In this document: in pieces, positions 1-7,700 of the stretch
How the letters are laid out: each line of letters opens with the position of its first letter
Numbering within the stretch: the stretch's first letter is position 1
Source of the DNA: Streptosporangiaceae bacterium
GTDB taxonomy: Bacteria > Actinomycetota > Actinomycetes > Streptosporangiales > Streptosporangiaceae
Reading direction: 5' to 3'
NCBI GenBank assembly: GCA_030040415.1
Contig: JASHTT010000353.1
Coordinates: 1 to 10,257, forward strand
Length of the DNA: 10,257 nucleotides
Made by a program: the position numbers and the translations under genes
Notes under the pieces: generated by a model
What the model was told of the DNA's origin: nothing
Seen by the model: the letters and a program-made list of their open reading frames with translations, nothing else
Database searches by the model: none

Positions 1-2
1 AG

Positions 3-2012
3 GACCCGGACGCCGCCGCTGACCTGAGCCACTACCGTTCCTACTTCCATCTGAGTGCCTGCACCATCGCCAGCAAGTGCCTGAGAATCGTCAATCAGTC
101 GGGCCAGACCAGCCCGTTGCCAGCCAAGAACGCTAGCTGGGCCGTCGAGGAATCGCTCGACCTCGACATGGTCTCGGCGATCTGCCCGAACTGTCACATC
201 CTTCTCGTCGAGGCCAGCGGCGATTCGACGGTCAGCCTGGGCACCGCCGAAGACACCGCCATCCGGCTGGGCGCGCGGTACGTGTCTAACAGTTGGAGCA
301 GCGTTGAGTACTTCGGCCAGGACAGCGACGACTCCTACTTCGATCACCCTGGCGTCGTGCAGACGTTCGCGGCTGGCGACAACGACTACGCCCCCGCGTA
401 CCCGGCCGACCTTCAGACAGTCACATCGGTAGGCGGCACCACGCTCAAGCACGCGAGCAACAGCCGCGGCTGGACCGAGACCGTGTGGGGCACCGCAACA
501 GGCGGCGAGGGCACCGCGGGCGGCTGCTCAGCCTTCGAGCCGAAGCCGTCCTGGCAGCTAGCGGACGACAGCTACCCGGACGGCTGCCTGAACAGGACGC
601 AGAACGACGTGTCCGCCGACGCTGACCCGTACACCGGCGCGCTGGTTTACGACACCTTCGATCAGAGTCCGGCGGGCTTCTCCGAGATCGGTGGCACCAG
701 CGAGGCCACGCCGATCGTCACGGCCGTCTACGCGCTGGCCGGAACTCCGGAGGCCGGCACCTACCCGGCCGAGTATCCGTATCTGCACGCCAAGGACCTC
801 TTCGACGTCACCTCGGGAGTCGACGGCGTCTGCGAGACGTTCAGGCAGTACCTGTGCCACGGCGAGAAGGGCTACGACGGGCCGACGGGGCTTGGGACAC
901 CCGACGGTACCGCCGCGTTCACCGTCGGCACGACCCATCTGGTGACCGTGCTCGACCCCGGAGTCCAGGACCTGGCATCCGGCTCAAGCGTGACGCTGAT
1001 GATCACCGGCCTGGATACCAGCCATGCGACCGCGCTGCAGTGGACAGCCACCGGACTGCCCGGCGGGCTAGCCATACACGCCGTGAGCAACTCCACCGAC
1101 GCCGAGGTCACCGGTACCCTCCCGGCGACACCCGGCACCTTTGACGTCACGGTGACGGCCAAGGACGGCAGTGTCACCGGCAGCACGCACTTCACGATCG
1201 TGAACCTGCCTTCGCTTGCGGCACCGAACCCACCTTCGGGGCACGTGACCCTGACGTCGAAGACCAGCCTTTGCCTCGACGGGGGCACCGACGCGAGCGG
1301 CCAGGCGGTCACCGTCCAGGCATGCAGCGCCGCGAGCGCCGCCGGGCAGGACTGGCAGTACGTCGCGATCAGGCAGGTCGCTGACACCGGCACGCTGGAG
1401 ATCGCCGGCGAGTGCCTCACGGTGGCGAACACCAGCGCACAGAAGGCGTCGCTGGCATCGTGCGACGGCAGCTACCTGCAGCAGTGGACGGATCTGGGAG
1501 ACGGCTCCTTCTGGAGCCCGGGCACCGGTGGCTGCCTGACCGCGGCTGCGTCAGCCGGCAGCCGGGTCACGGGGAGCGACTGCACTTTCGGCAACAGCCA
1601 GACCTGGAACCTGCCAGCCGGCCCGCTCGTCGTCGGCGGATCCCTGTGCCTGGACAACACGACCGGCACCACGGTCAAAGTCGAGGCCTGCGACTACTCG
1701 GATCAGCCGGCGGATTCGGGTCAGCTGTGGGCGCTCGAGGGATCGGGTGAGGTCAGGAGCAGCTCTGGGCTGTGCCTGGCCAGCACCAGCCTCCTGGCCC
1801 TGACGTCGCTCACGCTTGAGTCCTGCAACGCGAACAAAATGCGCCAGATCTGGGAGCCCGGGCCGTCCGGCGAGTTGCAGACCATCGCCGAGAACTCCGC
1901 AGAGAACGACTTCAACATGTGCCTCGCCGACCCTGCCAGCGGCGGCGCCGGGACAACGGCGAGGCAGGACCAGTGCTACGGCTACGAGGGAGAAATCTGG
2001 GGGCTCAACTAG
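3..2012 (+). CDS. Secreted S53 (sedolisin) peptidase with Ig-like linker and ricin-B lectin repeats, 5' end outside window
   Basis: This is a serine-carboxyl endopeptidase of the sedolisin/kumamolisin family, expected to be extracellular and usually active at acid pH. The open frame runs in from the window edge without a stop. The TTG at 117 is not the start, because the 38 codons before it (DPDAADLSHYRSYFHL...) already read as S53 sequence. The signal peptide and propeptide must lie upstream. Seen: catalytic Glu (codon 147-149) and Asp (159-161) in EESLDLDM, the oxyanion Asp (378-380) in AAGDNDY, and the nucleophile Ser (699-701) in GGTSEATP. The Ca-site-like DVTSG and GYDGPTGLGTPDG close the catalytic domain near 910. 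An He_PIG/Ig-like module covers about 930-1205. The rest to the stop carries six QxW-type motifs (QDW, QQW, QTW, QLW, QIW, EIW), the hallmark of ricin-B beta-trefoils, enough for two trefoils and suggesting carbohydrate binding. It converges on the sigma-factor operon, with a hairpin between them. Confidence 0.93.
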   Translation, partial: DPDAAADLSHYRSYFHLSACTIASKCLRIVNQSGQTSPLPAKNASWAVEESLDLDMVSAICPNCHILLVEASGDSTVSLGTAEDTAIRLGARYVSNSWSSVEYFGQDSDDSYFDHPGVVQTFAAGDNDYAPAYPADLQTVTSVGGTTLKHASNSRGWTETVWGTATGGEGTAGGCSAFEPKPSWQLADDSYPDGCLNRTQNDVSADADPYTGALVYDTFDQSPAGFSEIGGTSEATPIVTAVYALAGTPEAGTYPAEYPYLHAKDLFDVTSGVDGVCETFRQYLCHGEKGYDGPTGLGTPDGTAAFTVGTTHLVTVLDPGVQDLASGSSVTLMITGLDTSHATALQWTATGLPGGLAIHAVSNSTDAEVTGTLPATPGTFDVTVTAKDGSVTGSTHFTIVNLPSLAAPNPPSGHVTLTSKTSLCLDGGTDASGQAVTVQACSAASAAGQDWQYVAIRQVADTGTLEIAGECLTVANTSAQKASLASCDGSYLQQWTDLGDGSFWSPGTGGCLTAAASAGSRVTGSDCTFGNSQTWNLPAGPLVVGGSLCLDNTTGTTVKVEACDYSDQPADSGQLWALEGSGEVRSSSGLCLASTSLLALTSLTLESCNANKMRQIWEPGPSGELQTIAENSAENDFNMCLADPASGGAGTTARQDQCYGYEGEIWGLN

Positions 2013-2017
2013 TCACC

Positions 2018-2041
2018 GGGCGGCTGGGCGGCTGGGCGGCT
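2018..2041. repeat. Three tandem copies of GGGCGGCT
   Basis: The 8-bp unit GGGCGGCT is repeated three times without mismatch just after the S53 stop codon. A degenerate fourth copy (GCCCGGCT, 2042-2049) runs into the terminator hairpin. The repeat is non-coding and of a kind prone to slippage. No function is visible. Confidence 0.8.
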
Positions 2042-2042
2042 G

Positions 2043-2090
2043 CCCGGCTGCGGCAGGCGCTCGGCGCCGGGCGCCTGCCGCCTCGCCGGG
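2043..2090. terminator. Bidirectional hairpin terminator between convergent genes
   Basis: A perfect 10-bp GC stem (CGGCAGGCGC at 2051-2060 against GCGCCTGCCG at 2071-2080) has a 10-nt loop that can itself pair. It is flanked by an outer CCCGGC/GCCGGG pairing (2043-2048 with 2085-2090). It lies between the S53 stop (+) and the stop of the anti-sigma-like gene (-), the right place for a shared terminator. There is no U-tract, which is common for actinobacterial terminators. Confidence 0.7.
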
Positions 2091-2096
2091 AACGAG

Positions 2097-2819
2097 CTAG
2101 CTGCCGGTGCACCGCGGGCTGGCATACACCAGGCCAGGGAACTGAATACCGAACCCGCCGTGCAGGCCCCGGTAGCTGCTGGTGATCTGCACGCCGGCAT
2201 TGCCGGGTAGCGCCGAAGGGTCGATCTCTATGAGCGCGGTGTCCTCGGAGAGCGTCGGCCGGAGGCGCGCGTGGGTGATGCGAGTGAAGGTGTTCCGGCC
2301 TGGCGCGGCTCCGGGCGGCTTGGGGACGAAGCGACTGTCTTGGTAAGGCCTCGGGAAAACCTGCCGCAGCAGCGGTGTGGCGATCGTCGTCTGCGGGCTG
2401 CGGGGGGTGCCGCCGGGGTATGCCCGGCAGGCCGCATTCTGGTGCTGGAGGAAGGTGACGCTGGCCGGCACGCCGTCGGCGCGCAGCGTACGCTGCAGGC
2501 CGCCTGGATCTTTCAGCTCGCGGATGGTCACGAAGATGTCGCCGCCAGCCAGCTTGGTAACTGTCCAGGCGGCGAGCTGGACGGCAGGCTTACGTGCGGC
2601 GTGGTTTTCGGCCTGCTGCTGGCCTGCCTGGTGTCCGGCCGGTGCCAGGACGGTCACCGCGAGGGCCGCGCCCGTTGCGACGGCCAGTGCTCCGCCGGCA
2701 GGGACGAGCCGCCGCGCGCGCACCGCCCGGCCGCGGCTGACGATCTGCTCCACCGGGATGGTCATCGGGACCTTATCGCGCTGCTCCCGCAGCATCGTGG
2801 TCATCTCGTCGTCGTTCAC
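2097..2819 (-). CDS. Single-pass membrane protein paired with the ECF sigma factor, probable anti-sigma factor
   Basis: The product has 240 residues. GTG at 2819-2817 is chosen because GGAG (2831-2828) sits 8 nt upstream; a TTG at 2843 in the same frame lies inside the sigma gene and has no such site. Residues 1-38 form a charged, probably cytoplasmic N-terminus. Residues 39-60 are one Ala/Val/Leu-rich transmembrane segment. The remaining 180 residues would be extracellular and include Cys131 and Cys237, a possible disulfide. The central stretch (WTVTKL...TIRELKDPGGLQRTLRADGVPASVTF region) resembles proteins I associate with SigE-family factors in actinobacteria. No zinc anti-sigma motif (HxxxCxxC) is present, so the anti-sigma role is inferred from topology and from tight coupling: it starts 2 nt after the sigma stop codon. 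It is probably cotranscribed with and regulated by that sigma factor. Confidence 0.82.
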   Translation of the reverse strand: MNDDEMTTMLREQRDKVPMTIPVEQIVSRGRAVRARRLVPAGGALAVATGAALAVTVLAPAGHQAGQQQAENHAARKPAVQLAAWTVTKLAGGDIFVTIRELKDPGGLQRTLRADGVPASVTFLQHQNAACRAYPGGTPRSPQTTIATPLLRQVFPRPYQDSRFVPKPPGAAPGRNTFTRITHARLRPTLSEDTALIEIDPSALPGNAGVQITSSYRGLHGGFGIQFPGLVYASPRCTGS

Positions 2820-2821
2820 GA

Positions 2822-3334
2822 CTAGTTCTCCTTTTGCAGGCAAGGGATAAGGTCGTCGCGAAGCGCTGCGATCGCGCGCCCCAGGTGAGCCCGGACCGTG
2901 CCGGGCGCGACGCCGAGCACCTGCGCAGTGCGCTCGGTATCCAGATCCAGGAACAGCCGCAGCGCAACCACCTGCCGCTGCCGGCCTGGCAACCGCAACA
3001 GCGCCGCCATGATCCTCGGATCGACGGCAGCTACGGCCGATTCCCCGCCTGCGGGGCGGTCCGCGACAACGGCAAGATCAGGAACTGGCACCTCCCGGTG
3101 GCGGCGCCGCCACCGCGAGACGCCGGCGTTCAGCGCCGTGCGCACCACCCATGCCGCCGGAGCGGGATGCCTGCTGACGGTTGGCCATGATGCCCATGCC
3201 CTGGCGAAGGCCTCCGCCACCAGTTCCTGCGCGGCCTCCCGGTCACCGACACTCACCAGCACCGCGAACAGGCACTGATCCTTGGTGTCGCGGTAGAACT
3301 CGGCGAAGTCCGGTCGGTCGGCTACCACACCCAC
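2822..3334 (-). CDS. ECF/SigE-like RNA polymerase sigma factor
   Basis: A 170-residue sigma-70 family factor of the extracytoplasmic-function type, which directs RNA polymerase to a specific promoter set. Region 2 spans about residues 8-80 (FYRDTKDQCLFAVL, DREAAQELVAEAFARAWASW, AAWVVRTALNAGVSRWRRR). Region 4 spans about 105-160, with the recognition helix-turn-helix at about 134-153 (TERTAQVLGVAPGTVRAHLG) after LPGRQRQVVALRLF. Length is typical. GTG at 3334 is the first possible start, because an in-frame TAA directly precedes it; GTG at 3328 is an alternative. No good Shine-Dalgarno precedes either, so a leaderless or weakly initiated mRNA is possible. The stop codon is 2 nt from the GTG of the membrane-protein gene, whose ribosome binding site lies within the last sigma codons. 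This indicates an operon with translational coupling. The regulon cannot be read from the window. Confidence 0.92.
   Translation of the reverse strand: MGVVADRPDFAEFYRDTKDQCLFAVLVSVGDREAAQELVAEAFARAWASWPTVSRHPAPAAWVVRTALNAGVSRWRRRHREVPVPDLAVVADRPAGGESAVAAVDPRIMAALLRLPGRQRQVVALRLFLDLDTERTAQVLGVAPGTVRAHLGRAIAALRDDLIPCLQKEN
2828..2835 (-). promoter_or_regulatory. Ribosome binding site inside the sigma gene, fixes the downstream GTG start
   Basis: Read on the minus strand, AAAAGGAG lies in the last sense codons of the sigma gene, 8 nt before GTG 2819. Ribosomes ending the sigma reading frame would terminate over this site, giving coupled, near-stoichiometric synthesis of the two proteins. Confidence 0.75.
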
Positions 3335-3416
3335 TTAACGCGCCACTGTCGCAGGCTGCTTACCTGACCGGCCAGCAATTTACGAAGGTCTCTCCGTCCG
3401 CATGCGAGGCCGGCGC

Positions 3417-4589
3417 TCACCGCGATGCTTTAACCCCGCTCTCCGCGGGGGTATAGCCGAGGATTTCGCCGTACTCGGGCGTGGAGCCACTGACCAGGAA
3501 GCCTATCGACCACATCGATTCGCCCCCTGGAACCGTGGCGAGGGTCCCGGGTTCGGACTCCAGCTTGTCCTGCGTCGGGATCGCCAGTGAGTCCCAGTGC
3601 CCGCCGGTGTAGTGGACGAACTCGCTCTCCACCGTGCCGCCGGTCTCGGTGCGGCTGGCGATGAGCCAGAAGCCACCATCGCCGTCCGAGGCGAACTGGT
3701 TGACCACGCCGACCGAGGACGGAACCTTGACCGTGGTCCAGCTCCCTTGCCAGTGCAGGAGCACCGAGCTGGCCTGCCCGGATTTGGGGAAGAGTTCGCC
3801 CGCCAGCCAGACCGACTTCGCGCCCAGGGCGACCATCTCGGTCGCGACCAAGGTCGACCCCGTGGGCTCGCTGGGCAGGGACACAGTCTGCCAGGACTCC
3901 CCGTTCCAGTGCGCTAGGGTTCGCGGGCCGTAATTCTTCGCGAATCCGTAAAGCCAGATGTCATTCCCTGCGAGCCCGTCCGCTGTGTTGGGAATGACTG
4001 GCAGTTCGACCTTGTGCCAGCTGTCATTATAGTAATGACCCGCGAGCATGGGTTCACTGCTTGCGTCGATACTGAAAGCCCACACGTTGGCCGGCGAGAA
4101 AACCGCACTCGCGAGAGAGACGTCTGTGCCATCAATTGGGCGCTCAACCCAGCTGGGCAGTTCTTTCAACGTCCAGTGGGAGCCGTTGAATACGTCAGCC
4201 TTGTTGTCGTTGATAAATACCCAGAAATTCTGTGCGGAACTGGCCTGCTCGCCTGTTATCACTGCCGGATAGCGTAGCTGGCTTGGCAGGTCGACCGAGC
4301 GCCAGCTCTGGCCGTTCCAGTACAGCATCAGATTCTGCTTGGACTGGGTTCCCGAGGGGCAAGGACCGCAGGTCCACGTTGTCCAGGCGTCAGCCGACCC
4401 TGTCACCACGAGGTCGCCGTTGTTGACTTGGCTCGATGCGGAGCCGACCGTGCTGACAATCCGCCAGCCTGACGAGCCGGATGCAGTGGCGGCCGGCGTG
4501 CCGACAGCCACCATAATCGCCACTGCCCCGACCAGCCCGGTAAGTCTGACAGGAATGGTCAGCCGCCGGAAAAGTCCTGAAGCACGCAT
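3417..4589 (-). CDS. Secreted beta-propeller-like protein
   Basis: A 390-residue exported protein. ATG 4589 is preferred over an upstream in-frame ATG at 4628 because GGGGAGGA (4603-4596) stands 6 nt ahead and a classic signal peptide follows directly: RRL near the N-terminus, a hydrophobic core at about 15-30, and a cleavage zone near ATASG (34-38). The mature part alternates two motifs. Seven 'xxW' strands occur at W69, W123, W170, W212, W261, W308 and W360, 42-54 residues apart. WNGxSWxxVxLP-type strands lie between them (YWNGQSW, FNGSHW, YNDSW, HWNGESW, HWQGSW, YTGGHW). This periodicity fits a seven-bladed beta-propeller of kelch/galactose-oxidase-like type. No catalytic residues could be identified. 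A CGPC pair (74-77) may be a disulfide. It lies 121 bp downstream of the large surface-protein gene on the same strand, but has its own strong ribosome binding site and a possible promoter. Function unknown. Confidence 0.85.
   Translation of the reverse strand: MRASGLFRRLTIPVRLTGLVGAVAIMVAVGTPAATASGSSGWRIVSTVGSASSQVNNGDLVVTGSADAWTTWTCGPCPSGTQSKQNLMLYWNGQSWRSVDLPSQLRYPAVITGEQASSAQNFWVFINDNKADVFNGSHWTLKELPSWVERPIDGTDVSLASAVFSPANVWAFSIDASSEPMLAGHYYNDSWHKVELPVIPNTADGLAGNDIWLYGFAKNYGPRTLAHWNGESWQTVSLPSEPTGSTLVATEMVALGAKSVWLAGELFPKSGQASSVLLHWQGSWTTVKVPSSVGVVNQFASDGDGGFWLIASRTETGGTVESEFVHYTGGHWDSLAIPTQDKLESEPGTLATVPGGESMWSIGFLVSGSTPEYGEILGYTPAESGVKASR
3434..3450 (-). terminator. Terminator-like hairpin in the last codons of the propeller gene
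   Basis: On the minus strand CCCCGC-GGAGA-GCGGGG forms a 6-bp GC stem with a 5-nt loop, followed by TTAAAG. It ends 14 bases before the stop codon, so it overlaps coding sequence. It may stop transcription before the sigma operon, or be chance in GC-rich DNA. The 82-base gap to the sigma gene holds no other feature I can support. Confidence 0.35.
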
Positions 4590-4595
4590 CGCTAT

Positions 4596-4603
4596 TCCTC
4601 CCC
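4596..4603 (-). promoter_or_regulatory. Strong ribosome binding site of the propeller gene
   Basis: GGGGAGGA is 6 nt upstream of ATG 4589 on the minus strand, a near-ideal Shine-Dalgarno. It decides the start of the gene and removes 13 residues of a longer reading. Confidence 0.8.
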
Positions 4604-4661
4604 GATAGGTGCATGCCAAGCAGCGCACGAGACGCCGCTTTTCGCAGTCGATCGTGAAGGA

Positions 4662-4680
4662 TTGACGAGCTTCCCGTCAA
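4662..4680 (-). promoter_or_regulatory. Inverted repeat TTGACG-N7-CGTCAA upstream of the propeller gene
   Basis: The 121-base gap between the surface-protein stop and the propeller start contains a perfect 6-bp inverted repeat with a 7-nt spacer. On the minus strand the first arm, TTGACG, matches a -35 element. A weak -10 (CACGAT) lies 18 nt further on. The site may be a promoter with an operator, or a short hairpin between the two genes. Evidence is pattern only. Confidence 0.3.
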
Positions 4681-4710
4681 GCAGGCTCCTCGCCGTCCCG
4701 CCTGGCGCGG

Positions 4711-7700
4711 TCAGCGCTTCAGCAGAATCTGGATGAGGTGCAAGACGTGCCCGGACAACACTCCGAGCGTCCACTTCTCGTACTTGCGGTCCATCGTCGT
4801 CGTGATCGACGCGCGGATCGCCCACAGGTAAGAGCCGATCTTGGTCATCGGCGGGCCTACCGGGTGCGGCTTGACGCCGGCCGGGGCGGCGTAGACGTAA
4901 TTGGGGGCCTTGGTGGCGCCGAGCAGGTAGGCGATCACGGTGTAGGTATGACCTACGGTCACGACATACCGGCCGTCCCGCAGCGGTGCCCCGGCGATGT
5001 AGAAGTCGATCAGGTAGATCTTGCCGCGCACTGTCGCGGTGACGCCGGCCTTGCTGGTCGCGGTCGCAGTCCAGGACACCCGCGTCTCGGTCCGGTGGAT
5101 GGTCAGCTTGCACGGGCCCGCCAGCCCGGACAGGCTCTCGGTGGCGTGGCAGGCCAGTGTCGCCGGTCCAGGCGCCGGGTAGGTCGCCCCGTGCCGCGCG
5201 CCGGTCACGACAACCGTTGGCTTTGACGAGTCGATGTTGACTGTCACGCTGACCGTGGCTATGCCGCCGTCGCGCCCGTGGATGGTCTTGCTGACTGACC
5301 GGCCAGCACCGTTACGGATGAGCGTCACGCTTGCCGGGCAGGGACCGGTCAGCGGTGCCGACCCCGGCTTGCAGGTGAACCGCACGGTGACCGCCGAGCG
5401 GTACCAGCCGTACTTCGACACCGGGTAACGGCTGCTGACCTTCGCGGTGATCACCGGGTTCCTGGTTGCGGTCGAGCCGGCAGAACCGGTGAACGTGCCG
5501 CTACCGCCGTAACTAGCCGATGCCACCTCGGCTCCCGACGACCGGAACGACAGGACCGCGATGCCCTTAGCCGACAGCTTCGCCGTACCGACTGTCGTGC
5601 CGCCGACCGCGAACGTGACCGTGCCCGATGGCTGGCCAGCGCCCGGCGGCACCGCGGCCACGACGGCGGTAAGCCGCTGGCCCGTCACCGTGACCGTAGT
5701 CGTGGTCGCCGCCTTGCCGACGACTATGGTGTCCTCGCCGGTGGCCGGGGCATCCAGGCTGGTGCCCGAGTACGCGGCGGACACCCGGTCCGACCCTACG
5801 GCCAGGTCTGTGAGCGGGCCTAGCGGAGCCGTGCCGCCGGAACCGACCTGGACCGGCGCCCCGATCGGTTTCCCGCCGATCGACCACTGCACGGTGCCTG
5901 AGGTGACCGGCGCTCCGGCCACGGTGACCGCTGCGATGAAGGACACGCCCTGTCCCCAGACCGGGGCGGCGAGGTCAGGAGTCACGGTCACGGCCGAGGT
6001 CAGCTTGCTGACCGTGTAATCGGTGATGCTGTTCGACCCGTTCAGGTAGTTGTCGTCGCCCGAGTACGACGCCTTGAGCGTGTAGGTGCCGGCGGGCAGC
6101 GTGCCGACCGCGCAGGATGCCGATCCAGCTGTCAGGGTTACGTTCGTGCACCCGGCCGGCGCCGAGCCGCCGACCTCGAACGTCACCGTCCCGGTGGGCG
6201 CCGGCCCGCCCGCCAGCGGTACCACCGTCGCTGACAGGCTAACCGGGCTGGTCACCGTGGCGCCCGACGCCGGGGAGGCAGACAGCGACACCCCGGGGGT
6301 CGCCCGCGGCACCTGATAGTCGGCGATGCTGTCGGAACCCATCAGGTAATTGGTGTCGCCGGAATAGGAGGCCTCGAGCGTGTAGGTGCCGGCCGGAAGG
6401 GTACCGGCCGGGCAGGTCGCCGCGCCCGCGGTCAGCGTGACGCCGGTGCACACCGGGCTGCCGTTCGCGGTGAAGTCAACCGTCCCGGTCGGGGCCGGGC
6501 CGCCGTTCGCCCCGGCCACGGTCGCGGTGAGCGACACCGGGGTAGCCACGGTCGCGCCCGTGGACGGTGACGCCGATAGCTGTACGGTAGGGGCGGCCTG
6601 GCCGACCTGGTAATCCGAGATGGTCGTAGTGCCCGACAGGTAGTTGCCGTCGCCCGAATAGGACGCCTTGAACGTGTAGGTCCCCGGCGTCAGGAAGCCG
6701 ACCGGGCAGGATGCCTGCAGGGAATTCACCTGAACGCCTGAGCACTCGGCTGGCATGGTCCCGTTGATGCTGAAGTCCACCGTCCCGGTCGGGTCCGGCG
6801 CCAGCTCGAATGCCTGCAGGTTCGCCGCCAGGGTCACCGGCGTGTCGGCCGTCGCGCCCGAGGGCGGGGACGCCGACAGCGAGAGCCCGGCGGATGCCTG
6901 GTCCACCGCGTAGTTCGTAGTGCTGTCCGAGCTGCCTATGTAGTTGCCGTCACCGGAGTAATCCGCTTCGAGCGTGTAGCTGCCCGGCACCAGTGATGTA
7001 TCGCAGGACGCGGCGCCGCTCAGCACTGGGACGTCGCTGCAGGCCGGGCTCCCGTTGGCGGTGAAATTGACGGTGCCGCCGGGTGACGGGCCGCCGGATG
7101 GCCACGAGATGGTCGCGGTGAGGTCTATCTGGTTACCCGTGGTCGCCGGCGAGGCGGGGACCACTCCGATGGTCGTGCCCGTCTCCGCCTGGGCGATGTC
7201 GATCGAGAGGTCCTGGGTCGCCACCTGCGGTGTCGGCGTTGAGGAGTCGGTCACCTGGACGGTGAAGTCGAAGTCTCCGGCGGCCTGTGGCGTGCCCGAG
7301 ATGGTACCGGCCGCGCTCAGGCTCAGCCCGTCCGGCAGCGCGCCGCCGGCCAGCGACCAGGAATAGGACGGTGTCCCAGCGGCGGCGGTCAGGGCCACCG
7401 AGTAGGGCGAGCCTACGGTGCCACCAGGCAGGCTGGTCGTGGTCACGGCGAGCGCGGTGTAGGTCAGGGTCACCGACGCCGTCTCTCCCGCCGTGGCCTG
7501 CGAGAACGCGGTGCCGGTCACCGAGGGGGCGGCGTAGCTTGTCCCGCCGCCGCCGCTGCCCCCGGCGTCGTTGGCCTCGGTGCAGCCGCCACCACCACCG
7601 CCGCCGTACCAGCCGGCTCCACCGCCGCCACCGCCAGTACCGTCGGTGGCGTCAGTGTCGCCACCGGCACCACCCGCGCCGCCGTCAGCTGCGCCGGCTG

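Noticed and set aside
117..119. TTG as the start of the S53 peptidase
   Set aside because: The 38 codons before it are open and read as S53 sequence, so the gene continues beyond the left edge.
872..1432. Minus-strand 186-residue frame inside the S53 gene
   Set aside because: Antisense shadow in GC-rich DNA; no start signal or domain, and the plus strand is clearly coding.
2819..2843. TTG 2843 start for the anti-sigma-like gene
   Set aside because: It overlaps the sigma gene and lacks a ribosome binding site, whereas GTG 2819 has GGAG at 8 nt.
2271..2850. Plus-strand frames opposite the anti-sigma-like gene
   Set aside because: Shadows of a gene supported by operon coupling, ribosome binding site and a membrane segment.
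6004..7185. CRISPR-like array
   Set aside because: The periodicity is about 290-300 bp and encodes Ig-like protein modules; there are no short identical repeats with unique spacers.
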